A stretch of 64,000 bases of DNA from Halorubrum xinjiangense (GTDB lineage Archaea; Halobacteriota; Halobacteria; Halobacteriales; Haloferacaceae), in contig NZ_FNBO01000006.1 in NCBI RefSeq assembly GCF_900102375.1, positions 62,001 through 126,000 on the forward strand. The letters are read 5' to 3'. Below are positions 26,987 to 35,590 of this stretch, one piece after another. The notes under the pieces are model-generated. The model searched no databases and was not told where the DNA came from. It was given only the letters and a program-made list of their open reading frames with translations. Position 1 is the first letter of the stretch, and each line of letters begins with the position of its first letter. The translations under genes and the position numbers were made by a program.

Positions 26987-28048
26987 TCAGACCGCGTCGA
27001 GCCGCGCCCGCAGCTCGGCGTCCGCGCGCTCGACTAGGGCGTCGAGCGGCTCGTCGAGGTACGTCGCCCACTGGTCGATGAACCCCGAGCGTCCGAGCGT
27101 CCTGACGACCTCGTACACCGGGCACCGGCGCTCGAACCCCGCCGGGAGGCCGCCGGCGCGCTCGCGGTAGCCCGCTCGCAGGGCCGCGGCGAACCGCTCC
27201 GGCCCGGTCGAGTCGAAGCCGTTGAGCAGCTGGTCCTCAGCGCGGACGAGGTCTCGGGCGGGGTCGCCGACGTGCGACAGCTCCCAGTCGATCGCCGCCA
27301 CGGCGTCGCCGTCGACGAAGAGGTTGGGCTTCGCGACGTCGCCGTGGAGCAGCGCGGCCGGCGCCTCGTCGAGCAGCGCTCGGTTCGCGCGAACGCAGTC
27401 GACGACCGCGTCGTAGTGGTCCGCGAGCCGCTCCGAGGTCCCGATCTCTCGGGTCCGCTCGACCGTCGCGAGCAGTACGTCCGTCCACGACGCGAACTCG
27501 ATCGAGAGGCCGGGCAGTGCGTCGTTCTCGGCGATTGCCGTTCCTTCCGCGGTGGTCGCTGTTCCTTTTGCGGCGGTCGCTGTTTCCCCCGCTGCGGTCC
27601 CGATCTCGATGCCAGTGCCGACGATCTCGCCGTGGCCCGCGAACCGGTCGGTGTGGAGCGCGGCGAGCGCGGCGCCGACCCGGCGGATCAGTCGCTCGCG
27701 CTCCCGGTCGCTCGCGGCCTCGTAGACGTCCAACAGCTCTCGGCCCGGCGCCGGCGCCGTCGCGAGGTACGCCGGGTCGCCGTCGGGCTCGGCCGCCAAC
27801 ACCTCGGGGACCGGGAGCGGGCCGTACGCGCCCACGTACCGGAGCACGGCGCACTCCCGGGCGAGCCGGCCGCTCTCATCGGCGAGGGCGACTTTGAGGA
27901 ACGCCCGCTCCCCGTCGGCGAAGACGACCCCGACCGTCTCGTTGGCGCCGTTCCAGGAGGGACCGACCCCCGTCACCCGGTCCACGGTCCGATCCGGAAA
28001 CGCGGCGGCGAGCGCCCGCTCGATCAGCTCCGATTGGGCGCCGTCCAT
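26987..28048 (-). CDS. Aminoglycoside phosphotransferase-like kinase (APH fold)
   Basis: A 353-residue enzyme from MDGAQSELIERALAAAFPDRT. ATP-binding Lys lies in GERAFLKVALA near 60, the catalytic loop is LLHGDVAKPNLFVDGDAVAA with Asp near 240, and the Mg site is AIDWELSHVGDPARDL. A repeat-rich insert near residues 145-170 (AAGETATAAKGTATTAEGTA) looks like slippage expansion. Family members phosphorylate homoserine, choline or similar amino alcohols; the substrate cannot be read. The gene is divergent from the large unknown gene at 28166. The frame extension to 28147 is rejected. Confidence 0.85.
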   Translation of the reverse strand: MDGAQSELIERALAAAFPDRTVDRVTGVGPSWNGANETVGVVFADGERAFLKVALADESGRLARECAVLRYVGAYGPLPVPEVLAAEPDGDPAYLATAPAPGRELLDVYEAASDRERERLIRRVGAALAALHTDRFAGHGEIVGTGIEIGTAAGETATAAKGTATTAEGTAIAENDALPGLSIEFASWTDVLLATVERTREIGTSERLADHYDAVVDCVRANRALLDEAPAALLHGDVAKPNLFVDGDAVAAIDWELSHVGDPARDLVRAEDQLLNGFDSTGPERFAAALRAGYRERAGGLPAGFERRCPVYEVVRTLGRSGFIDQWATYLDEPLDALVERADAELRARLDAV

Positions 28049-28165
28049 GCGAGTCCCTCCGGTCCGAGGGGTGATAATATTTCGTCGACGTCGCGGCCGA
28101 GTCACGAGAAACCAAGGCACACGCGTCTCAGTACCATATCGCAGCAATCACCGACATCCTCATAC

Positions 28166-30319
28166 GTGTTGGAGAATCAGAAAGATCCTGTGAAAGACGG
28201 GTCAGCCGGCGGACGTATCGGGTTCGAGGTCGACGGGAGGACGCTCACCGTTCACGACGCGATCGAGGGTGAACGGATGCAACTCCACGTCGACCGCGAG
28301 CCGGATCTCTCGCCGGCGTTGCTGGAGCTTTTCCCATTCCCAGTCGATCGGGCTGTCAGTTTCGAGGCGGCGTCGATGTCGGTCGCGGAGTACTCGACTG
28401 TAAACGTCCGCGACAGCGACGGAGAATTCATTGAGCGCCCCGGTGAGGCGACGGAGTTCCCCCGTGCCGACTACTGTATCGAGGTCAACGGGGTAACGAA
28501 GGTGTATATTCGGGTGACGGACGTCGAAATCGCTGTGAATGAGGTTCGAAGCTCCGGGCCTTTCGAGTTCGTGTTTGACCGCCCGCGTACGGTGACGGTC
28601 GGCGCTCGCTCGTTTCACACGCGTCCCGAGGCGACGATCACGGTCCCCGACGATCCGGCCGCCCTCGCGGAGGCGGTGTCGGTACTCGGCTCGTCGATCA
28701 GGGAGTTCTCGCCGGAACGATCGTGGCCGACTCTCCGCGGGTACCCGCCCCGGATCGAGCGCGGCGACACTCTCGAGATTCCGACTCCGCTCGTCACGCC
28801 GGACACCGGTGTCGAAGTGATCGTCCGACCGACGTACGCCGATGTGTACCGTCTCTCGACGCTCTCGTACTATCTCGGCGCTCGGGTTCAGATCGGCGAC
28901 GCTCCGGCGATCCGGTTCGATAATGGCTACGAAGAACGGCTCCCGACCGAGGGACGAGCGCTCGAATGCCGCGTTGAACAGCTTCTCCGGAGCTGGTTTT
29001 TCCTCGACACGCTCGCGCGGATCGAGGGGTACACGCCGTCGAATCGCTACGAGTACGAGGCGGTCGGACCTGATCTCCCGTTTTACCCACCAAACCTCGC
29101 GGACCTGCCGATGAGCGAGCGGCTGATAGAGTATCTAGAGGTCGATCCCGAGACCGTCGTACCACACGCCCCTGCGTGGCCGACAAAAGCCACCTTGCGT
29201 CCCACGCCCGCGGCCGCGGAACTGCTCCCACATCTCGCGCGAGTCCTCGCTCCAATTCGCATCCGCGGTACTTCCGACTCGGCACGGTCGGACGCGCCTG
29301 TCGGCTTAGCGATCTCAGGCGGAGTAGACGCCGGTTCGGATCCGGATCCGGACCCTGAAACGGAGCTGATACCCGCCGGAGCGTCCGTTTTGACACCAGC
29401 GGCCTACGAAAACCGACTGCGGCGCGGGATCTCCGAGCGCGGAGACGTGACTGTCGCCTTCCTCTGTGACGGGAAAGAGCGCGCACGGAATATTAGAGAA
29501 ACGCTGATCGATCCAGAAGTCCCCGACGGAATCGGGTCGTGGACCGTGTATGCCGACCCGAATAGTGATGCGGTCGCTAATACCCTATCCGACCCCGAAC
29601 TCGATCTCGTTTTTTCCGAATTCCCGATGCGGAATAGCGTCGTTGAGGCCGCTGGAGACTCCGTCGATATCACGGCCGGAAACGCCGGTTCAGATCTACA
29701 CGCCCCAGCTATGTCCGTGTTCGAAGGGACCAAAGATGTCAGCGCTGCCGTCGACGCGATCGACCGGGGTAGCCTGAGCGGGGCGGTGTTCGAAAATCCC
29801 CTCGAACCGCACCACATTCGGACGTTTGTCGGACTACTCTCCGCGGGATGTCCGGTCGTCGTCGCAGCGCGACTAACGTCCGACTCAAGCGATCTATCGG
29901 CACGATTCGTTGGTGACCCGGGCAGCGTCGTTGCGCTCGATAGAGGACTTCCGACGCAGGTGTACTCGTTTCATCCTACCGCACCGGACTCGTTCCGAGT
30001 TCGGTTCTGGTCGTTTCTCTCGACAGAGGCACTACTTGGGACGGACTATCGAGTGGTCACCGAATTCCTCGATTCAACGCCGTTTTTGGCCGGAACTAAG
30101 CGTGACATCGGATATACAGACACATCCGAGATTTTTGAGTTACACAATAAGAAAGGGCCCGTGCTTCGCCTGTTCGGCGACATCGTTCTCCAAAACGACG
30201 ATCTCACCGCAGAGCATATCGAGTCGGCGGCCCGACTAGCCCTTTCCGACGACGAACCCCCAAAGTCCGATTCCACAGAGGTAGTCAATCAGGATGCCGA
30301 GTCCGAACGCCATGACTGA
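28166..30319 (+). CDS. Large cytosolic protein of unknown function, possibly CHAT-like
   Basis: A 717-residue acidic protein with a GTG start (28166 or 28190; both fit). The N-terminal half is a beta-rich region (FEVDGRTLTVHDAIEGERM, RPEATITVPDDPAALAEAVS), the middle has LSTLSYYLGARVQIGDAPA, and the C-terminal half alternates strands and helices (GAVFENPLEPHHIRTFVGLL, then SAGCPVVVAARLT). From memory, haloarchaea have large proteins with the same YYLGAR middle and a C-terminal CHAT caspase-like domain; here the Cys/His pair is not at the expected position, so any protease activity is doubtful. G+C is slightly lower than the flanks. No signal or helix. Upstream overlap with the reverse-strand phosphotransferase is excluded. 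Confidence 0.6.
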   Translation: MLENQKDPVKDGSAGGRIGFEVDGRTLTVHDAIEGERMQLHVDREPDLSPALLELFPFPVDRAVSFEAASMSVAEYSTVNVRDSDGEFIERPGEATEFPRADYCIEVNGVTKVYIRVTDVEIAVNEVRSSGPFEFVFDRPRTVTVGARSFHTRPEATITVPDDPAALAEAVSVLGSSIREFSPERSWPTLRGYPPRIERGDTLEIPTPLVTPDTGVEVIVRPTYADVYRLSTLSYYLGARVQIGDAPAIRFDNGYEERLPTEGRALECRVEQLLRSWFFLDTLARIEGYTPSNRYEYEAVGPDLPFYPPNLADLPMSERLIEYLEVDPETVVPHAPAWPTKATLRPTPAAAELLPHLARVLAPIRIRGTSDSARSDAPVGLAISGGVDAGSDPDPDPETELIPAGASVLTPAAYENRLRRGISERGDVTVAFLCDGKERARNIRETLIDPEVPDGIGSWTVYADPNSDAVANTLSDPELDLVFSEFPMRNSVVEAAGDSVDITAGNAGSDLHAPAMSVFEGTKDVSAAVDAIDRGSLSGAVFENPLEPHHIRTFVGLLSAGCPVVVAARLTSDSSDLSARFVGDPGSVVALDRGLPTQVYSFHPTAPDSFRVRFWSFLSTEALLGTDYRVVTEFLDSTPFLAGTKRDIGYTDTSEIFELHNKKGPVLRLFGDIVLQNDDLTAEHIESAARLALSDDEPPKSDSTEVVNQDAESERHD

Positions 30320-30418
30320 TCGGTTCTAGTTCGCGGAGCCCTTCGATCTATCGTGTCCACTGTCTATCGATTTCCACTCTGCCGACATATTTTATTCCCG
30401 GACGACGAACCGCCGCGT

Positions 30419-30568
30419 ATGCCCCAGATACACCTCGACGAGGAGACGGTCGAGCGGCTGGACGCGCTTCGGGTCGACGACGAGGAGTACGACGAGATCG
30501 TCAGCGAACTCATCAGCATCTACGAGGCGGAGGAGCTGACGCTGTTCCGCGGCAGCGACGTGGAGTGA
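30419..30568 (+). CDS. Small acidic protein, DUF7557-like
   Basis: A 49-residue protein starting MPQIHLDEETVERLDALRVD, with a helix-turn-helix-like short alpha pattern (ELISIYEAEELTLF). It resembles small haloarchaeal VapB/antitoxin-like proteins, but no toxin gene is adjacent. The start at 30419 replaces a longer frame (30353) with a poor N-terminus. A TATA-like TATTTTATTC (30388-30397) precedes it. Confidence 0.7.
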   Translation: MPQIHLDEETVERLDALRVDDEEYDEIVSELISIYEAEELTLFRGSDVE

Positions 30569-30614
30569 CGTCGGTCGGGCGAACGCTCGGTGCCGCTGTC
30601 GCCGCGAGCCGACT

Positions 30615-31067
30615 CTACTCTTGGTACGCGACGCGGACCTGCTCCCACTTGCCGACCTCCTCTAAGTGCGCCTGTAGCTCGTCGGCGTACTCCTGAGTCA
30701 GCCGCTCGGCGGCCTCGAGTTCCTCGTCCGAGGGGCCGTCCGAGCCCCCGCCGAGCCCGAGCGCGCCCTTGATCGAGTCGACGAGGCCGCCACCGCCCGA
30801 TCCCCCGGCGTCGCCGCCGGGGGCGCCGCCCATCCCCGCCATCTGCGACCGGAGGTTCTCCAGTTCGGGCATGATCGCGGGGAGGCTCGACGTGTCCGCG
30901 ACGACGCGCGCCGCCTCGGGGTCATCGGCGTTTTCGATCTCCAGTTCCGTGGCCGTCATGATCAGTCCCCACTCCTGGCTGGAGAAGCGCGACGCCGCGA
31001 CGCGCTCGTTGAACTGGTTGTCGACGGTCATGCGCTCGCCGACGATGGCGTCGGTCCACTCGCTCAT
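30615..31067 (-). CDS. DUF5799-like cytosolic protein
   Basis: A 150-residue protein. The N-terminal half (MTVDNQFNERVAASRFSSQE, WGLIMTATELEIENADDPEA) is conserved in haloarchaea as DUF5799 from memory. The middle is a Gly-rich stretch (GGSGGGGLVDSIKGALGLGG) and the C-terminus is helical. Function unknown. It faces the small gene at 30419 convergently. Confidence 0.7.
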   Translation of the reverse strand: MSEWTDAIVGERMTVDNQFNERVAASRFSSQEWGLIMTATELEIENADDPEAARVVADTSSLPAIMPELENLRSQMAGMGGAPGGDAGGSGGGGLVDSIKGALGLGGGSDGPSDEELEAAERLTQEYADELQAHLEEVGKWEQVRVAYQE

Positions 31068-31142
31068 ACGCCTCCGTTCGCCGGACGCGGTAAAAAGTCC
31101 GTCCCCCTGCGGCGAGCCGCGAATTCGAGCGGGGTCCCGAAC

Positions 31143-32318
31143 TCACCGGCGTCGCAGGTCGTCGAAGGCGTCGCCCGCGAGCCCCGGCCCCGCCGGAACG
31201 GCGATCCGCCCGTCGTCGATCGGACAAGGGTCGGGCGCCAGGTCCTCGTCGAGCAGCGACCCGGTCGCGAGCCCGCACGGGGAGACGTCGGGGACCGCGG
31301 CCGCGACGTGGACCGCGGCCGTCCGCGCGATGACCGCGTCGATCGTGGTGGTGACAACGGGGTCGACGCCCGCCGACCGCGCCCGCAGCGCGGCCGCGAG
31401 CGCTCGATCGGGCCCGCCGAGCGCCATTGGTTTAAGAACGACCGCGTCGGCGCCCGCGTCCAGCACCGCGTCGATCCCGTGAGCGGCGACCGACTCGTCG
31501 GCCGCGATCGGGACCGACGCGGTGGGATCTGCCCGACCGCCGTCCTCGCGAAGCGACGCCAGCCCATCGAGGTCGTCGGCCGGGAGCGGCTGCTCGACGT
31601 ACGCGAGGTCGAACGCGGCCAGCGCGTCGAGCGCGCGGCGCGCTGTCTCCCGGTCCCACGCGCCGTTCGCGTCGGCTCGGAGTGCGACCGCGTCGCCGAC
31701 CGCCTCGCGGACCCCACGGACGCGCTCGACGTCGGCGTCGACGTCGCGGGCGCCGACCTTCAGCTTGAGGCAGTCGAACCCCGCCTCGACCGCCCGCCTC
31801 GCCTCGGCGGCGGTCGCCTCGGGGGAACCGTCCCCGACGGTCGCGTTGACCGGAACGGCGTCGGCGGGCGTCGCGTCGATGCCGGCCTCGTCCGCGAGCC
31901 GGTCCGAGAGTCGCTCACCGGCGTCGCGCGCCGCGGCGTCGGCGAGCGCGAGGGAGAGGCCGTGTCGCGCCGCCGGCGTCGACTCCGCGTCGAGCGCCGC
32001 TAGCGGCGGTTGGGATTCCGCTCGACCGTCGAGTCCGTCGAGCGCCGCCGCGCACGCCTCGCGCGACTCCGTCCATCCCGGCAGCGGGGTCGCCTCGCCG
32101 AGGCCGACCGAGCCGCCCGCTCCGTCCGCGCCGCCCGCCCCGCCCGCGCCGATCGCCCATTCCGCGCCGTCGCCCCGGCGCTCGACCGCGATCAGGAACC
32201 CCTCTCGGCGACGTATCTCCCCGGCGGCCGTTCCGAGCGGTCGGGTCAGGTCGAGCGCGAACGAGCGATGTCGCACTGCGCGGCGCGGGCCTCCGCCGCG
32301 GGGGTCGTCGTCGGTCAC
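31143..32318 (-). CDS. menC: o-Succinylbenzoate synthase (menaquinone synthesis)
   Basis: A 391-residue enolase-superfamily enzyme with a GTG start at 32318. It overlaps the stop of the upstream menA by 4 bp. The barrel residues are visible: KLKVGARD (KxK), ALRADANGAWD, YVEQPLPADDL, IAADESVA and VVLKPMALGGPDRA, the Asp/Glu/Asp metal set. It dehydrates the SHCHC intermediate to o-succinylbenzoate. A low-complexity Gly/Ala insert (GAGGAGGADGAGG) lies near residue 60. Confidence 0.85.
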   Translation of the reverse strand: MTDDDPRGGGPRRAVRHRSFALDLTRPLGTAAGEIRRREGFLIAVERRGDGAEWAIGAGGAGGADGAGGSVGLGEATPLPGWTESREACAAALDGLDGRAESQPPLAALDAESTPAARHGLSLALADAAARDAGERLSDRLADEAGIDATPADAVPVNATVGDGSPEATAAEARRAVEAGFDCLKLKVGARDVDADVERVRGVREAVGDAVALRADANGAWDRETARRALDALAAFDLAYVEQPLPADDLDGLASLREDGGRADPTASVPIAADESVAAHGIDAVLDAGADAVVLKPMALGGPDRALAAALRARSAGVDPVVTTTIDAVIARTAAVHVAAAVPDVSPCGLATGSLLDEDLAPDPCPIDDGRIAVPAGPGLAGDAFDDLRRR

Positions 32319-33244
32319 ACCGCCAGCCCGACGGCGAACGCGACGGCGTACGCCGCGAGCAGTTTGCCGGTCGATTCGAGCGCGGGGTTGAGCGCCTCGC
32401 CGGACGTCTCCGTCAGCACCGTCCGCGCGACGGCCGCCGCCAGCGGGAGGGTGACGAGCGGGAGGAGCGCCCCGAGGCCGTCGCCGCGCGCGACGAACCA
32501 GAGCGGGGCTAGATACGCGACGGCGAGCATCGCGAGGTACTCGGCGCGGGCGAACCGGTAGCCGAACCGGACGGCGAGCGTGCGCTTGCCCGTCGAGGCG
32601 TCCTCCTCGCGGTCCCGGAGGTTGTTGACGACGAGGATGTTCGTCGAGAGCGCGGCGATCGGGAGGCTCGCGACGACCGCCGCGAGCGCGACGGTCCCGT
32701 CGGGGATCCCGAGCGGGAACCATCCGGAGAGCAGCGCGGCGGCCTGGACGTAGTACGTCCCGGTCACGGCGATCACGCCGAAGAAGACGAACACGAAGAG
32801 GTCGCCGAGCCCGTGGTAGCCGAGCGGGTACGGCCCGCCGGTGTAGGCGATCCCGGCCGCGACCGAGGCGAGCCCGATCACGAGGATCGGAACGCCGCCG
32901 ACGGCGACGAGGTAGGTGCCGACGCCGATCGCGGCCGCGAACGTGAGCCACATCGCCCGCTTCACCTCCGCGGGTTCGATGAGGCCGCTGGCGACGACGC
33001 GGGTGAACCCCTCGCGGTCGTCGGTGTCGGCGCCCTGGATCGCGTCGTAGTAGTCGTTCGCGAAGTTCGTGCCGACCTGGATCAGCGCCGCGCCGACGAG
33101 CGCCGCGAGCGCGGGCAGCGGCGCGAACACGCCGTCTGCGAGCGCCAGCCCGACGCCGACGACCACCGGCGCGGCCGCGGCCGGGAGCGTCTGGGGCCGG
33201 GCGGCGATCACCCACGCCCGCCGGCGGGTCACCTCGGTACTCAT
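32315..33244 (-). CDS. menA: 1,4-Dihydroxy-2-naphthoate polyprenyltransferase MenA
   Basis: A 309-residue UbiA-family prenyltransferase with nine helices, starting MSTEVTRRRAWVIAARPQTL. The first metal motif is NFANDYYDAIQGADTDDREG near 65-85 and the second is NNLRDREEDASTGKRTLAVR near 190. It attaches a polyprenyl tail to dihydroxynaphthoate at the membrane. It is read with menC. The longer frame to 33283 is rejected. Confidence 0.9.
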   Translation of the reverse strand: MSTEVTRRRAWVIAARPQTLPAAAAPVVVGVGLALADGVFAPLPALAALVGAALIQVGTNFANDYYDAIQGADTDDREGFTRVVASGLIEPAEVKRAMWLTFAAAIGVGTYLVAVGGVPILVIGLASVAAGIAYTGGPYPLGYHGLGDLFVFVFFGVIAVTGTYYVQAAALLSGWFPLGIPDGTVALAAVVASLPIAALSTNILVVNNLRDREEDASTGKRTLAVRFGYRFARAEYLAMLAVAYLAPLWFVARGDGLGALLPLVTLPLAAAVARTVLTETSGEALNPALESTGKLLAAYAVAFAVGLAV

Positions 33245-33394
33245 TGCCGCCAGTTGGTGCGTGGCGTCCCTTAAGGTTGCCATCGCGGATCGTCGCCGAC
33301 GACTCGCGGTTCCCGGTCGATCGGTCGGGAGACCGATCGCGGCGAACGATACCGAGTCGCGTACACCTATCCCCCGCGAACGTGACTACCCGCC

Positions 33395-33937
33395 ATGGCC
33401 CGCGTTCCCTACGCCGAGGCGACGGACGTGCCGGACGAGTACGAGGACCTCCTGGAGTCGTCGCTCCAGGGGAAGCCGCTTCACGTGTACCAGTCGATCG
33501 GCAACAACCCCGAGGTGTTGGCGGGGCTCCGGTCGTTCCTTGGGTCGCTGTGGACCGACAGCGGCCTCACCGACCGGGAGCGCGAGCTCGTCATCCTGGC
33601 GGTCACGAGCGAGATCGGGAACCGCTACGAGTGGCACCAGCACGTCAACATCGCCCGGGGCGTCGGGATCGACGACGACGAGATCGCGGCGCTCGGGAGC
33701 GGGGACCTCGCGCCTTTCGGCGACGAGGAGACGGTCCTCGTCGAGTACGCGCTCGCGGTCGTCCGCGGCGAGGTCGACGCGGTCGCTCACGACGAGATCG
33801 CGGCGCTGTACGACGACGAGACGATTGTCGGCATCGCCGCCGCGGCCGAGGGGTACGACGCGCTCGGCGGGATGATCGACGCGTTCGACCTCGAACTGGA
33901 GTCCGGGACGGAGTTCCACGGCTGGGACCCGCGGTAG
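33395..33937 (+). CDS. Carboxymuconolactone decarboxylase family protein
   Basis: A 180-residue AhpD/CMD-like protein. It has the all-helical pattern (LTDRERELVILAVTSEIGNR, YEWHQHVNIARGVGIDDDEI) with a His pair but lacks the Cys-x-x-Cys of peroxiredoxin-type members. Function unknown. It is divergent from menA. Confidence 0.85.
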   Translation: MARVPYAEATDVPDEYEDLLESSLQGKPLHVYQSIGNNPEVLAGLRSFLGSLWTDSGLTDRERELVILAVTSEIGNRYEWHQHVNIARGVGIDDDEIAALGSGDLAPFGDEETVLVEYALAVVRGEVDAVAHDEIAALYDDETIVGIAAAAEGYDALGGMIDAFDLELESGTEFHGWDPR

Positions 33938-34009
33938 CGGGGCGTCGACCACCCGCCGACCCGCCCGGCGGACCGACAGGTTCGACAGGGATCGGGCCCT
34001 ACCACGCGT

Positions 34010-34288
34010 ATGACCGACACGGAGGCAACGTCGGCGAACGGTATCGAGGGGCAATACGAGGAGACCGGCGGCGAACGCCTGCTCACCTTCTCGCGGGACG
34101 GCCGCGAGGCGACCGTCGCACAGAACGCCGAGGGGTACGCCATGCTGAAGGTCCGGACCGGCCCCGACGGCGACGAGCTTGAGCGATACTACGGGTTCGA
34201 CATGGCGCTCGACCACGCCGCTGAGCTACTCGGCGTCGAGGTCCCCGACCTCCCGGTCCCCGACGCCGCGGCCGACATGGGTATGTAA
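34010..34288 (+). CDS. Small acidic protein, DUF7111-like
   Basis: A 92-residue protein (MTDTEATSANGIEGQYEETG then LLTFSRDGREATVAQNAEGY). It has a beta-rich middle and ends in DLPVPDAAADMGM. I recall the family as haloarchaeal DUF7111. No function is known. It sits between the CMD gene and the ABC importer operon. Confidence 0.65.
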   Translation: MTDTEATSANGIEGQYEETGGERLLTFSRDGREATVAQNAEGYAMLKVRTGPDGDELERYYGFDMALDHAAELLGVEVPDLPVPDAAADMGM

Positions 34289-34605
34289 CGGCCGAGACGG
34301 AAACCCAGCGGCCGAGCCGCCCGCTCGGACCCCGCAACCGGGGCATCTCCCACGGTCGACGGTGCGGCCGCCCACACAACCAGCAAGATAGTCCGGAAGC
34401 GGGAACGGGAGCCGAACTGATTCGCCGATGTGGGAGGCGGGGTCGACGAGGCGCGACGGGCCGGCAGGAGCGGTGACGCGACGATCGAGGCCCGTGCGAA
34501 CCGCTCGCATTGGCGGAATTAAATAACTATGGGGCATCATAGTCGTAGTTGAATATTCTCCATAGCCATATCTCCTTATGAGTGGCACCGGTAGGCGGAG
34601 TCACG
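34289..34605. promoter_or_regulatory. Promoter gap of the ABC importer with an inverted repeat
   Basis: No gene is supported. At 34518-34525 ATTAAATA looks like a TATA box, and immediately beside it ACTATG (34526-34531) and CATAGT (34538-34543) form a 6-bp inverted repeat with a 6-bp spacer. The dyad lies about 65-80 bp before the importer ATG, so it could be an operator if there is a leader. The upstream 200 bp show nothing. Confidence 0.4.
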
Positions 34606-35589
34606 ATGGAGCGAAGACAATTCCTGCGCGGTACCGGCGCGGCGATCGGCGGCTCGCTCGTCGCCGGCTGCGTCGGGGGCGGCGGCGGGGGCGAACTGGG
34701 GACGCTGACGGTCGACTACGCGTACTACAACCCGGTCAGTCTCGTGTTACGCGAGAAGGGTTGGGTCGAGGAGGCGTTCGCGGACACCGACACCGACGTG
34801 GAGTGGGTGTTGAGCCTCGGGAGCAACCAGGCGAACGAGTACGCCCAGAGCGGCGAGGCCGAGGTCTCTTCGACCGCCGGCATCGCGGCGCTGATGGCCC
34901 GCACAAACGGCGTGCCGATCACGACGCCGTACGTCTACTCGGAGCCGGAGTGGACCGCGCTCGTCACCTTCGAGGAGACCGGGATCGGGTCGGTCGAGGA
35001 CCTCGAGGGGAGCCGCGTCGCCGCCACGCGCGGGACGGACCCGTACTTCTTCCTGCTACAGGCGCTCGACGACGCCGGGCTGAGCGAGGAGGACGTCGAG
35101 ATCGTGAACCTCCAGCACCCCGAGGGGCAGTCCGCTCTGGTCCGCGGCGACGTCGACGCGTGGGCCGGCCTCGACCCCCACATGGCCGAGCTGGAGCTCG
35201 AACACGACGGGGCGGAGCTGTTCTTCCGCGAGCCGCGGTACAACACCTACGGCTTCCTGAACTTCCTCGACGGGTTCCTCGCCGACCACGCCGAGGACGC
35301 CCGCCGCGTGATCGAGGCGTACGAGCGCGGTCGCGACTGGGCCGTCGAGAACCCCGAGGCGACCGCGGGGATCCTCGCGGACGCCTCCGAGATGTCGGGG
35401 CCGGTCGCGGAGCGGGTGTTCACCCAACGGAACGACCTCTCCGGACCGATCCCGGGCGAGCCGCACCGCGAGCTGCTCTCCGACCTCTCGCCGATCCTCG
35501 AACGCGAGGGGCTCGTGACCGAGGACGCCGACCCCGGCGGCCACGTCGACGAGCTGATCGACGCCGAGTTCGCGAGCGAGGTCGTCTGA
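34606..35589 (+). CDS. Sulfonate/nitrate/taurine-type ABC substrate-binding lipoprotein
   Basis: A 327-residue exported protein. The start MERRQFLRGTGAAIGGSLVA is a Tat signal with GC as lipobox. The mature part has LGTLTVDYAYYNPVSLVLRE, SLGSNQANEYAQSGEAEVSS and GSRVAATRGTDPYFFLLQAL, the SsuA/NrtA fold. It binds a small anion or sulfonate outside the cell. The specific ligand cannot be read. Confidence 0.88.
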   Translation: MERRQFLRGTGAAIGGSLVAGCVGGGGGGELGTLTVDYAYYNPVSLVLREKGWVEEAFADTDTDVEWVLSLGSNQANEYAQSGEAEVSSTAGIAALMARTNGVPITTPYVYSEPEWTALVTFEETGIGSVEDLEGSRVAATRGTDPYFFLLQALDDAGLSEEDVEIVNLQHPEGQSALVRGDVDAWAGLDPHMAELELEHDGAELFFREPRYNTYGFLNFLDGFLADHAEDARRVIEAYERGRDWAVENPEATAGILADASEMSGPVAERVFTQRNDLSGPIPGEPHRELLSDLSPILEREGLVTEDADPGGHVDELIDAEFASEVV

Positions 35590-35590
35590 G

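Noticed and set aside
27272-28165. N-terminal extension of the 717-aa protein
   Set aside because: The extension is antisense to the phosphotransferase gene and has low-complexity Arg-rich composition. The real protein begins at 28166 or 28190.
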